Of a DNA stretch of 37,851 nucleotides, positions 1-7,439 are shown piece by piece. The stretch's first letter is position 1; every line of letters starts with the position of its first letter. The translations under genes and the position numbers were made by a program. The notes under the pieces were generated by a model. That model made no database searches and had not been told where the DNA came from. It was given only the letters and a program-made list of their open reading frames with translations. Origin of the DNA: an uncultured Verrucomicrobiota bacterium (GTDB taxonomy: Bacteria; Verrucomicrobiota; Verrucomicrobiia; Opitutales; Intestinicryptomonadaceae); NCBI GenBank assembly GCA_949293415.1, contig CASFDK010000039.1, forward strand, positions 1 to 37,851, read 5' to 3'.

Positions 1-312
1 AAATTTTCATTTTTTCAAAAAAAAGTTTTTCGACTTCCAAAGAACTTTCCTTTCCCCTTTCAACTCGTCGCCCCTTCCGAAGCCGCTCGTTTGAATTTGA
101 AAAGGCTACCCATTAAGGCGATTCCGTTTGCTTCTGTCAATGCTTTTTTTGGAAAATTTTCATTTTTTCAAAAAAAAAGTTTTTTTTGACTTCCAAAGAA
201 CTTACCTTCCCTTTTCAAACCTCTCCGCTCTTACCGAAGAAGCCCGTTTGAATTTGGAAAGGTTGCCGATAAGGACAAATCTCAAACAGTCCGTCAACTC
301 TTTTTTGTATTT
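1..312. repeat. Imperfect tandem direct repeat, two copies of about 153 bp
   Basis: Copy 1 runs from about 1 to 153 and copy 2 from about 154 to 312. Both open with an A/T-rich block (AAATTTTCATTTTTTC then a run of A and T), continue with GACTTCCAAAGAACTT, and share CGTTTGAATTTG followed by AAAGG. The 3' thirds have diverged more, and a small indel follows the poly-T block. The array may extend upstream of the window. I see no credible gene in 1-441, and 313-441 holds only an A-rich leader to comF. Function is unknown; a dispersed intergenic repeat is the simplest reading. Confidence 0.75.
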
Positions 313-441
313 TTTTAGCCGAAAGCACGCAGAGACGCAAAACACCAAGAATCATAAACTATTATAAAATATCAACCCTCATAAAGCTTGATTTTTACGG
401 GCGAAACAAGAGAATAAACAGACAAAGAAATAAAACATCAA

Positions 442-1191
442 ATGAATTGGGCGGCGGCAAAACACATCATAGACAAAGCTGCGGATTTCATTTTTCCGCG
501 GCATTGCCTTTGCTGCGGAAAGACAAACCCCGACGGCGAATACGGTTATATTTGCGACGAATGCAGGGAAACGTTGAGACTGCTGACGGGCGCAAGATGC
601 ACGAAATGCTCAGAGCCAATCGGACCCGCGACGCTGCCGAATGTCAACGGATGCGCAAAGTGTATCGACAGAAAATTCGCATTCGATAAAAGTCTTTGCC
701 TGTGCGCATTCGACGGCGCGGGGCGCGAAATTGTCCACGCGCTAAAATATAGAACGGGCGTGTATGTCCTCGGAGACATCTCGAAAATCGCGGCAAAAAT
801 TTCGGAAACGGAAACATTTTTAAAAGACGCAATTCTCGTTCCCGTGCCGCTCCACATAACACGCACAATGAAGCGGCACTACAACCAAAGCGAGCTAATC
901 GCAAAAGCGGTTGTAAAAAAATATCCCGACGCGAACGCAAAAATCGCAAAACTTCTACGCAGAACGCGGCGGACTTCCACGCAAACATCCTTCGACAAAC
1001 AGGAACGCGCGGCAAATATAAAGGGCGCGTTTGCCGCGACAAAGAAAGCCGGAGAAATTTCTAAAGAGGCAAATATTGTAATCGTCGACGACGTTATGAC
1101 GAGCGGCGCAACGCTTTCGGAATGCGCAAAGACCCTCAAACGCGCGGGATTCAAACACGTTTCGGCGTTTGCATTTGCGCGCAGATTATAA
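442..1191 (+). CDS. comF: ComF family phosphoribosyltransferase-like protein
   Basis: This 249-residue protein has the ComF/GntX layout. The N-terminal zinc-ribbon region has cysteine pairs CLCC (about residues 22-25), CDEC (38-41), CTKC (53-56) and CAKC (71-74). A type I phosphoribosyltransferase fold follows, with VPVPLH near 137 and the PRPP loop IVIVDDVMTSGATL near 213-226. In naturally competent bacteria ComFC acts in DNA uptake, but homologues are widespread in non-competent species and the substrate is not known. The start is the ATG at 442, preceded by an A-rich leader (AAATAAAACATCAA) without a Shine-Dalgarno sequence. It converges with mnmG, and a parS-like site lies 17 bp after its stop. 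Family assignment is firm, cellular role is not. Confidence 0.93.
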   Translation: MNWAAAKHIIDKAADFIFPRHCLCCGKTNPDGEYGYICDECRETLRLLTGARCTKCSEPIGPATLPNVNGCAKCIDRKFAFDKSLCLCAFDGAGREIVHALKYRTGVYVLGDISKIAAKISETETFLKDAILVPVPLHITRTMKRHYNQSELIAKAVVKKYPDANAKIAKLLRRTRRTSTQTSFDKQERAANIKGAFAATKKAGEISKEANIVIVDDVMTSGATLSECAKTLKRAGFKHVSAFAFARRL

Positions 1192-1207
1192 ACCGACAAT
1201 TCGCGAT

Positions 1208-1223
1208 TGTTCTACGTGGAACA
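1208..1223. promoter_or_regulatory. parS-like centromere site (one mismatch)
   Basis: TGTTCTACGTGGAACA matches the palindrome TGTTCCACGTGGAACA at 15 of 16 positions. That palindrome belongs to the conserved bacterial parS family bound by ParB (classical Bacillus form TGTTTCACGTGAAACA). It lies in the comF-mnmG intergenic space, 1.57 kb from a perfect copy inside mnmG. Clustering of two copies argues against chance; ParB binding is inferred. Confidence 0.75.
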
Positions 1224-1589
1224 TTCAGGGGAGACAAAAATCCATTCCATCGCGAAAAAAAATCAGGCAATTCTGCGACGGACAAAAAATGGGGGGACAT
1301 CAATTCCGCCGCCGACAAAACCAGCACAAAACATCCCCACAAAAAAACAGGATATGATTATTTCGGCAACGTAGCACACATAAAGCGGATGCCATACCCC
1401 CCCCTTAAAGAACAGAGCAAAAAAACACCCCAAAAGGGCGAAACCGCGGCAAACGCCAAAAAACCGCTAAATTTGACATTTTACCCCATAGGACAACGCT
1501 GGATATACCCAAAGACACAAAACGGCAAATTAGAGGCGGTTTTAAAGGCCGATTTTCGGCGATATCCGTCAAAATTTTGCCGATTCGAC
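1224..1589. other. comF-mnmG intergenic region
   Basis: About 370 bp without a supportable gene; the open frames across it are read-through of antisense frames of mnmG. It contains a C8 run near 1398-1405 and a loose inverted repeat. AAACCGCTAAATTTG near 1461-1475 faces CAAATTAGAGGCGGTTTT at 1526-1543; read on the minus strand the distal arm ends in a T run, so it could be a secondary terminator for mnmG with a loop of about 50 nt. I see nothing else. Confidence 0.4.
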
Positions 1590-1623
1590 AAAAAAGCGGG
1601 GTGCGGAACAAAACCCGCACCCC
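1590..1623 (-). terminator. Rho-independent terminator of mnmG
   Basis: A perfect 9-bp GC-rich stem (GGGGTGCGG at 1598-1606, CCGCACCCC at 1615-1623) with an 8-nt loop. On the minus strand it is followed by GC and six T residues (A run at 1590-1595). It lies 30 bp past the mnmG stop codon. Confidence 0.88.
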
Positions 1624-1652
1624 AACCCTTCATCAAAAAAAAGTACTCCTCC

Positions 1653-3614
1653 CTACCCTTCCGATACCGACCGCGATTTCAGCGCGACGAGCAGAACGTT
1701 TATGTCGGCGGGCGAGACCCCCGAAATGCGGGAAGCCTGCGCGACCGTTGCGGGCTTTACCGCCGCGAGCTTTTGCGCGGCTTCGAGACGCAACCCTATC
1801 GCGCGCGCGAAATCGAAATCCGCGGGGATTTTCACATTCTCGAACGACGCGGATTTTTCAATCTGCCGCAGGTCGCGCTCGAGGTATCCGCGGTAGACAA
1901 TGCGGTAGACAACCTCTTCGACGGCATTCGGAGAAAGCGCACGGAAGCCGTCAGGCAACGACACACCGTCGATACCGCCACTGCGGCGCATTTTCTGCGC
2001 AGTACCGTCGGATTCGAACCGGGAGACCCACTTTTCAATGTCGGCAATCTTTTTTTCCACGTTCTGCGACCTGCCGGAGGGCAACAACCCGAGCCGCTTG
2101 GCATGGGCGAACAGGCGGCATTCCGCGCTCGAATGGTTCAGCAAAAGCCTGTATTCGGCGCGGCTGGTGAACATTCGGTACGGCTCTTTCGTCCCCTTTG
2201 TTACGAGATCGTCGATGAGAACGCCGATGTAGCTTTCGTGGCGTTTGAGAACAATCGGCTCCCTGCCGAAAACCTTTGCGGCGGCGTTTGCGCCCGCAAC
2301 AAGCCCCTGCCCCGCCGCCTCCTCGTAGCCGCTTGTGCCGTTTATCTGCCCCGCGCAGAAAAGCCCCGCCACAATCCGCGACTCGAGCGACGGTAAAAGC
2401 TGCGTCGGCGGGGCGAAGTCGTACTCTACGGCGTAGGCGGGACGGAGAACCTTTGCATTTTCCAGTCCCGCAACGCTATGGATGATTTCAAGCTGCACGT
2501 CGAGCGGCATCGAAGTGGAAAGCCCGTTGATGTACCATTCGTCGGTATTGCGCCCCTCGGGTTCGAGAAAGAGCCTGTGTCCGTCCTTGTGGGAGAAGCG
2601 CACGATTTTGTCTTCGATGCTCGGGCAGTAGCGGGGGCCGACACCCCTGATTTCTCCGCCGTACATTGCGGAACGGTGGAGGTTGGCGCGGATAATTTCG
2701 GCGGTTTTTTCGTTTGTCGAAGTTTCGTAACAGGCGAGCTGGTCGCGACCGAACCCGACAAAGCCCGCCCACGAAAGCGATTGTTCCACGTGGAACATTT
2801 TTTCGCCAGCCGATGCCCCGCAACGGGAGGAATCGGGCAGGGGGGCGACCGGTTGTCCGAAGCCGCGCGGGCGCTTGAAAACACAACCCGAGACCTCCGA
2901 AATTTCGCGCGTATCGTAGAAGCCGAAGAGGGTGGGGGGATTGTCTCCGTATTGAACCGCGCATTTGGAAAAGTCTATCGAAGAGCCGGCTATGCGCGCG
3001 GGCGTGCCCGTTTTGAGCCTGCCGATTTCGATGCCCGCCGCCGCAAGGCTGTCGGAAAGCGTCTGGGAGGAGAAGTCGCCCATGCGTCCTCCGATGGTCT
3101 TAGACGACCCCACGTGCATCAGCCCCTTGAGGAACGTGCCCGTCGTCAGTACGACCGTTTTGCCGTAAAAGGTTGCGCCGAGGTTTGTCTTGACCCCCTC
3201 GATTGCGCCGCCGCTGCAGACGATTTCGGTTACGACAGCCTGAAAAAGGGAAAGGTTCGGCGCGGACTCGAGCACGCTTTTCATCCTGAACTGGTACGCC
3301 TTTTTGTCGCACTGGGCGCGGGGCGACTGCACGGCGGGACCCTTCGACGAGTTCAGAACCCTGAACTGTATTCCCGTAGCGTCTGCGTTGACCGCCATTT
3401 CGCCGCCGAGCGCGTCGATTTCGCGGACGATGTGCCCCTTTGCCAACCCGCCGATTGCGGGGTTGCAGCTCATCTGGGCGACGGTATCGATGTTGCCCGA
3501 AAGCAGCAGCGTGTTTGCGCCCATTCTGGCGGCGGCAAGAGCTGCCTCGCAGCCCGCGTGCCCCGCGCCGCAGACAATGACATCGTAGGGCGAATCTTTA
3601 CTTAAGTTCAGCAT
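1653..3614 (-). CDS. mnmG: tRNA uridine-5-carboxymethylaminomethyl modification enzyme MnmG (GidA)
   Basis: The 653-residue FAD enzyme works with MnmE to install cmnm5U at the wobble position of certain tRNAs. Visible marks are the dinucleotide-binding loop GAGHAGCEAAL (16-26), the conserved block NPAIGGLAKGHIVREIDALG (51-70), GGRMGD (175-180), NEKT (301-304), GVGPRYCPSIEDK (324-336) and AGQINGTSGYEEAAGQG in the second signature. The C-terminal helical MnmE-binding region is complete and ends with QASRISGVSPADI. At 653 residues it is longer than the E. coli protein. The excess is an insertion of about 50 residues at roughly 233-288, just before the conserved CYxTxTNEKT block, and it contains MFHVEQ (273-278), encoded by a perfect parS palindrome. 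The start at 3614 has no clear Shine-Dalgarno. mnmG often lies near the replication origin. Confidence 0.97.
   Translation of the reverse strand: MLNLSKDSPYDVIVCGAGHAGCEAALAAARMGANTLLLSGNIDTVAQMSCNPAIGGLAKGHIVREIDALGGEMAVNADATGIQFRVLNSSKGPAVQSPRAQCDKKAYQFRMKSVLESAPNLSLFQAVVTEIVCSGGAIEGVKTNLGATFYGKTVVLTTGTFLKGLMHVGSSKTIGGRMGDFSSQTLSDSLAAAGIEIGRLKTGTPARIAGSSIDFSKCAVQYGDNPPTLFGFYDTREISEVSGCVFKRPRGFGQPVAPLPDSSRCGASAGEKMFHVEQSLSWAGFVGFGRDQLACYETSTNEKTAEIIRANLHRSAMYGGEIRGVGPRYCPSIEDKIVRFSHKDGHRLFLEPEGRNTDEWYINGLSTSMPLDVQLEIIHSVAGLENAKVLRPAYAVEYDFAPPTQLLPSLESRIVAGLFCAGQINGTSGYEEAAGQGLVAGANAAAKVFGREPIVLKRHESYIGVLIDDLVTKGTKEPYRMFTSRAEYRLLLNHSSAECRLFAHAKRLGLLPSGRSQNVEKKIADIEKWVSRFESDGTAQKMRRSGGIDGVSLPDGFRALSPNAVEEVVYRIVYRGYLERDLRQIEKSASFENVKIPADFDFARAIGLRLEAAQKLAAVKPATVAQASRISGVSPADINVLLVALKSRSVSEG
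2782..2797. promoter_or_regulatory. parS site, perfect 16-bp palindrome inside mnmG
   Basis: TGTTCCACGTGGAACA is a perfect palindrome and a member of the parS family recognised by ParB. It is located within coding sequence for the lineage-specific insertion of MnmG and encodes residues MFHVEQ. With the near-perfect site at 1208 it forms a two-site cluster. ParB spreading from such sites organises origin segregation in many bacteria; that role here is inferred from sequence only. Confidence 0.88.
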
Positions 3615-3773
3615 TCGGGCAGTTTTCCACGCATCGCGGCGCGGCGCAAGAATTTTTTGAAAAACCGACGCGTTGCGGAACGGACGGGCGGCGCAAACGC
3701 CACCTATATTATATATAGAGTAAACGCCCCCTGCCCGAACGAACGCCAGCGCGCCTCAAACCGCAAAAAAAAT

Positions 3774-3802
3774 TTGACATCACACATCCTATGTATTTAT
3801 AA
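3774..3802 (+). promoter_or_regulatory. Sigma-70-type promoter of the PEP-CTERM gene
   Basis: A consensus -35 box TTGACA (3774-3779) is followed by a 17-bp spacer and TTATAA (3797-3802). The predicted transcript would have a leader of about 50 nt before the ATG at 3861. A second AT-rich block (TATATTATATATA, 3704-3716) further upstream could serve the divergent mnmG promoter, but no good -35 accompanies it. Confidence 0.7.
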
Positions 3803-3860
3803 ATAAACCAGAAGCATTGAAACGCCTCGAGTTTATTAACCCCAAAAGAAAGCAAACACA

Positions 3861-5492
3861 ATGAGAAACAGGCTACTACTCGGGCTTGCCGTCGCTGCGG
3901 CTGCCGCATCGTCGGTTTTCGCCGACTCGAAAGACTTCACAATCGACAAAACCAATACAATCGTAAACTTCGAAAGCGGAGACTACGACTACAACATTTT
4001 CTACGGCGGCACGGCTAATACCCGCGCGCGTCTTGGAGTAGCAAACGCAACCCCCGAAAGGGGCTATACGGTTCGTTCGCTGACGCTGAAGGCGGGCGAC
4101 GGAACGACTTCGCAAACTCCCTCGGAATGGAATCTGCTCGGATGCTTCACGCTCAATATTCCGACCGCCTCGGGTGAATACACGGTTTTGAAGAACGAAA
4201 CCGCGAAAAACATCCACTACCAGATGGGCGAGCTTACGATAGGCAATGCCGACAGCGCGTCGAAGGCGACCGCGTTAGTCGACCTCGGCGGAGGCTTTCT
4301 GCGCCTGTTGAGCGGCGGAGCCTCCGACCAAAACCCGACACTGAACGTCAACACATCGACAAGAATAATCTCCGCAAACACGACGGCGGCGGTAAACCTC
4401 AACTCCGCATCGATTCTCAATGTAAACGGAACGTCAACGCTCGATGTGGGCGGAGCTTTTACCTCGAGCGGCAATGCCGAAAAGCGCAGCAAAATCAACA
4501 TTGCGCAGGACGCAAAGCTCAAGGTCGCCTCCGCGTCGCTCACAAACTCCGACATCGTAATGGCGGGGGTGTTCACATCGAAAGGCTCGGTCGTGCTCGA
4601 CAGGGTTTCGATGACCCTCGACGGTTCGTTCTCGGCGGAGAGAACTAAAACCATAACACTCAAAAAGGGGACGGTTGTAAGCGGCGGGGGACTTTTCGAT
4701 ATGTCCACCGTAACGAACATCAACGAGGGCGCGAGCGTGGACATCCGTGCAATCTCGACGGGCGCGGGCTTTCTCGTCGATGTTGCGGGCTCGTTGAAGA
4801 CGAGCCAAAACACAACATACAACAACCTCACGGTTTCGGGCACTCTCGAGCAGACGGCGGGCGACCAGACAGTTTTCAACCGCGCGGCAGGCTTTAAAGC
4901 GGGCTCGGCGTTCAAAACTGCTTCGAACTATGTGAGAATACAGGCGGGCACGGTAGACGCGGCGTACACGACGCTTTCGATAGGCGCGGCGAACAAGTCT
5001 TTCGTGGTAGGTTCGGAAAACGCGAAAATCGACATCCAACGCGGCACGATTCTGCTCGGCAAGGCGCAGGCAATCCGCGACGCAAACGGAGGCTTGGTCT
5101 CGATTTCTACGCGCAACGACACGACCAAAGCGGAACTTAGGCTCAACGCCTCGAACGACTTTGCGACAATTACCGCACTCAAGAACAACCTCGACATTTT
5201 CATTGCGGACGGCTCGATACTTAAAGCCGATTTCGCCGCAAGCGACGGCGGTTTGATTATTCTCCACGATTTTGTTGACAACTCGGTATTCGTCAAAAAC
5301 CACGAGAGCATTGCCGACCTTTCGACGATTTTCGAAGCCTACAAAACCATCGACGGAGTGGAAACGAAAATCGACACAATCTACTGCAACAACGGCTGGC
5401 TTTCCACCACCGCCGTTCCCGAGCCCGCCGAATGGGCGGCGATTTTCGGCGCAATCGCGCTCGCGGCGGCAGTCTGCCGCAGACGCAAATAA
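3861..5492 (+). CDS. PEP-CTERM sorting-domain surface protein
   Basis: A 543-residue exported protein. Residues 1-21 form a signal peptide ending VFA-DS. The body is rich in Ser, Thr, Asn, Gly and short hydrophobic strands with repeated phrases such as LNVNGTSTLDVGG, as in secreted beta-helix or autotransporter-like repeats. The last 25 residues carry a PEP-CTERM tail: VPEPAEWAAI, a hydrophobic segment, then CRRRK. In characterised systems such tails are recognised by an exosortase (EpsH/Xrt), which anchors or releases the protein at the envelope. No exosortase is in this window, so it must lie elsewhere. The gene is monocistronic, with a strong promoter at 3774 and a terminator at 5518. The A-rich leader AAAAGAAAGCAAACACA lacks a clear Shine-Dalgarno. 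Ligand or function is unknown. Confidence 0.9.
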   Translation: MRNRLLLGLAVAAAAASSVFADSKDFTIDKTNTIVNFESGDYDYNIFYGGTANTRARLGVANATPERGYTVRSLTLKAGDGTTSQTPSEWNLLGCFTLNIPTASGEYTVLKNETAKNIHYQMGELTIGNADSASKATALVDLGGGFLRLLSGGASDQNPTLNVNTSTRIISANTTAAVNLNSASILNVNGTSTLDVGGAFTSSGNAEKRSKINIAQDAKLKVASASLTNSDIVMAGVFTSKGSVVLDRVSMTLDGSFSAERTKTITLKKGTVVSGGGLFDMSTVTNINEGASVDIRAISTGAGFLVDVAGSLKTSQNTTYNNLTVSGTLEQTAGDQTVFNRAAGFKAGSAFKTASNYVRIQAGTVDAAYTTLSIGAANKSFVVGSENAKIDIQRGTILLGKAQAIRDANGGLVSISTRNDTTKAELRLNASNDFATITALKNNLDIFIADGSILKADFAASDGGLIILHDFVDNSVFVKNHESIADLSTIFEAYKTIDGVETKIDTIYCNNGWLSTTAVPEPAEWAAIFGAIALAAAVCRRRK

Positions 5493-5517
5493 CGGCGAAA
5501 ATTTTTCCGAAATACGA

Positions 5518-5554
5518 AACGTCCGATTCCGTATAATGGAGTCGGACGTTTTTT
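5518..5554 (+). terminator. Rho-independent terminator after the PEP-CTERM gene
   Basis: A 13-bp stem with a single G-T pair (AACGTCCGATTCC at 5518-5530 with GGAGTCGGACGTT at 5538-5550) closes a 7-nt loop and runs into T residues at 5549-5554. It also excludes the upstream ATG at 5553 as the start of the next gene. Confidence 0.9.
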
Positions 5555-5627
5555 GTGTCCGCATCGCCGCAATGGGGCGGGGCGAAAAAGCTTGCCCCGC
5601 GTGCAGTCATCGCTTAATGTTCCGGGT

Positions 5628-7157
5628 ATGAAACGTTTGCTTATCTACATTTTCGCGGTCTTCGGCGCATTTTCCGCGCTTTCGGCAAAACCGATCGACG
5701 CAAAGCTCGACGAATCGCTGCGCGACAGAATCTGCCCGCAGCCCAAAGAGCTTGAATTTTTCGAGGGAATAACCGTTCTCGAGCGCGGTTCGTCCCTTTC
5801 AGTCTCCACCGAGAACGCGCTTTCGGACGCGGAAAAGGCTGCGATAAAGGGCGATATCGCGCGCTACTGGCGTGTGCCGCTCAACATTGCGTTCGCCGAA
5901 AACAAGGCAAACGGACAGCTCGGGCTTGAGGGTTCTCTCGTGAAAATAGGCGGCACGATTTCAATCGACGCGAAGGACGCAACCGCCGTGCGGCAGGCGT
6001 TGAAGACACTCCGCCAGTTCGCCGAAGCCCGCAAAAACGCCGACGGTTTCATTTTCCAGAACGCCCGAATAAAAGACTTTGCCTCTCTCAAATTCCGCGG
6101 AATGCACCTTTGCATATTCCCCGAAACGACGATGGAACAACTCGAAAAGTACATCCGCCTTGCAAGCTACTACAAGTTTAACCATTTGGTAATCGAGCCG
6201 TGGGGCGTGTTCCCGTACGAATCCCACCCCGAGTTCGGTTATGCGCAGAAAAAACTCGACCGCGCAAAATTCAAAAAGCTCATCGACCTCTGCTATGAGT
6301 TGGGCATTACGCCGATTCCGCAGGTGAGCATTCTCGGGCACGGAACACAAAGCCGCATAAGCACGGCGAAAAATGCGGTGCTCGCCAACCATCCCGAGCT
6401 TGAGGATGTCTTCGAAATCTACGGTTGGAGTTATTGTATGACGAACCCCAAAGCCGAAAAAATCCTCAGGGATTTAATCGCCGAAATCCACGAATTTTAC
6501 GGGCGACCGCCCTTTATCCATCTCGGCTGCGACGAAGCCTACGATATGGGTTCGTGCCACTCGTGCAGGCAGTACGGCATTGCCGAGCTTCTCACCGACC
6601 ACCTGAAGAAATTCAACGCCTTTGTGAACAAGCTCGGCGCGCGTTCGATTATTTGGCACGATATGCTTCTCGACGAAAAGGATCCGCGCTGGAAAAACCA
6701 CGTCGCCGGCGGAAACGCCGAAATCGCCAAAGCCCTCGAAACACTCCCGAAAGACATCGTAATTGCCGACTGGCAGTACAGTTATCAGGACAAAAAAATG
6801 ACGGAGTTTGCAACGCCCAAGCACTTCAAGAATGCAGGCTTCGATGTTTTGGTGTGCCCGTGGGAGGTCAACACGGGCATTACCGCCCTTGCGAAGACCG
6901 CCAAGCGCGACAATCTTTTCGGTTTTCTCGAAACAACGTGGCACCATTTGCACGGCAACAACCGTTTCTTCTCGTTCTTCTACGTCTCGGGCGACGCGGC
7001 TTGGAACGGCGGAACGCCCGTGCGCGACACTCCCGCCGTGCGGCGCGCCTATCCGATGTTGAAGCACCTCTGGCAAATCGGCAGCGACATTCCCGCGCTC
7101 CCCTATGAAGCCAACGGCTCGTCCGAAAAGCAGATAACAACATCCATCCCCTATTAG
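5628..7157 (+). CDS. Secreted glycoside hydrolase family 20 (beta-N-acetylhexosaminidase-like)
   Basis: The 509-residue protein has a signal peptide (residues 1-20, ending ALSA). An N-terminal alpha/beta domain starting near ICPQPKELEF precedes a TIM barrel beginning around FRGMHLCIFP (157-165). The catalytic Asp-Glu pair typical of GH20 is seen in HLGCDEAYD (D302, E303), and WYST-like barrel strands such as SIIWHDML and VIADWQY follow. GH20 enzymes remove terminal GlcNAc or GalNAc by substrate-assisted catalysis. An in-frame ATG at 5553 would put 25 non-signal residues in front and sits inside the preceding terminator, so I chose the ATG at 5628. The CDxC-like cluster CHSC (310-313) is unusual. 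Substrate is inferred; related GH20-like proteins of other specificity exist. Confidence 0.85.
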   Translation: MKRLLIYIFAVFGAFSALSAKPIDAKLDESLRDRICPQPKELEFFEGITVLERGSSLSVSTENALSDAEKAAIKGDIARYWRVPLNIAFAENKANGQLGLEGSLVKIGGTISIDAKDATAVRQALKTLRQFAEARKNADGFIFQNARIKDFASLKFRGMHLCIFPETTMEQLEKYIRLASYYKFNHLVIEPWGVFPYESHPEFGYAQKKLDRAKFKKLIDLCYELGITPIPQVSILGHGTQSRISTAKNAVLANHPELEDVFEIYGWSYCMTNPKAEKILRDLIAEIHEFYGRPPFIHLGCDEAYDMGSCHSCRQYGIAELLTDHLKKFNAFVNKLGARSIIWHDMLLDEKDPRWKNHVAGGNAEIAKALETLPKDIVIADWQYSYQDKKMTEFATPKHFKNAGFDVLVCPWEVNTGITALAKTAKRDNLFGFLETTWHHLHGNNRFFSFFYVSGDAAWNGGTPVRDTPAVRRAYPMLKHLWQIGSDIPALPYEANGSSEKQITTSIPY

Positions 7158-7175
7158 CAGGCGCGAGCCGCGCCG

Positions 7176-7191
7176 GCAGGCTGCAGCCTGC
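7176..7191. repeat. 16-bp perfect palindrome GCAGGCTGCAGCCTGC
   Basis: A perfect self-complementary sequence 19 bp after the hexosaminidase stop, flanked by GCGCGAGCCGCGCCG. It could be part of a dispersed palindromic repeat; only one copy is visible here. Confidence 0.6.
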
Positions 7192-7227
7192 ACGGCTACG
7201 TAACTTCGTTCCTCTCTGTGATACTTC

Positions 7228-7255
7228 GGCGCGACTATAGTCGCGCCTTTTGTTT
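7228..7255 (+). terminator. Rho-independent terminator of the hexosaminidase gene
   Basis: A perfect 8-bp stem GGCGCGAC (7228-7235) / GTCGCGCC (7240-7247) with a TATA loop is followed by TTTTGTTT. Confidence 0.9.
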
Positions 7256-7315
7256 ATAAGTTCGCATTGAACGGCGAGATTTCGCCGCTCAATCGCTTTG
7301 TTGTTTCGAACTTAT
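7256..7315. repeat. Nested inverted repeat upstream of the ATP synthase operon
   Basis: An outer pair ATAAGTTCG (7256-7264) / CGAACTTAT (7307-7315) encloses an inner pair built from ATTGA...GGCGA (near 7266-7277) and TCGCC...TCAAT (near 7282-7293). It lies between the hexosaminidase terminator and the putative atp promoter, so it may be an intergenic palindromic element or a protein-binding region. No function is assigned. Confidence 0.55.
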
Positions 7316-7391
7316 TTTGAGACTTTCCGAAACCGAACAACAGAGAAGCGTCGAAACGCGTTCAAACAACGCGTATGCATTCAAAAAAATG

Positions 7392-7424
7392 TTGACATTG
7401 TTCGGTTGTCGTAAAGTTTAACTA
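7392..7424 (+). promoter_or_regulatory. Putative promoter of the atp operon
   Basis: A consensus -35 TTGACA lies at 7392-7397. The -10 is weak: TAAAGT (7412-7417) or TAACTA (7419-7424) are the candidates, with short or long spacers. atpB begins at 7440, so the leader would be very short. Confidence rests on the -35 and the position. Confidence 0.45.
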
Positions 7425-7439
7425 GATACGTAAGCGGAT

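Noticed and set aside
128..367. 79-residue open frame in the tandem repeat
   Set aside because: It is low-complexity Phe/Lys-rich, lies in a repeat whose first copy shifts frame, and has no ribosome-binding site.
1122..2396. 424-residue plus-strand frame across the comF end, the intergenic space and mnmG
   Set aside because: It overlaps comF and runs antisense through mnmG and its terminator; the Arg/Pro/Gly-rich sequence is shadow coding.
2478..3605. 375-residue plus-strand frame opposite mnmG
   Set aside because: It is fully antisense to conserved MnmG domains and resembles no family.
4434..5564. 376-residue minus-strand frame opposite the PEP-CTERM gene
   Set aside because: It is antisense to a gene with signal peptide, sorting tail, promoter and terminator; its composition is Arg/Val-rich.
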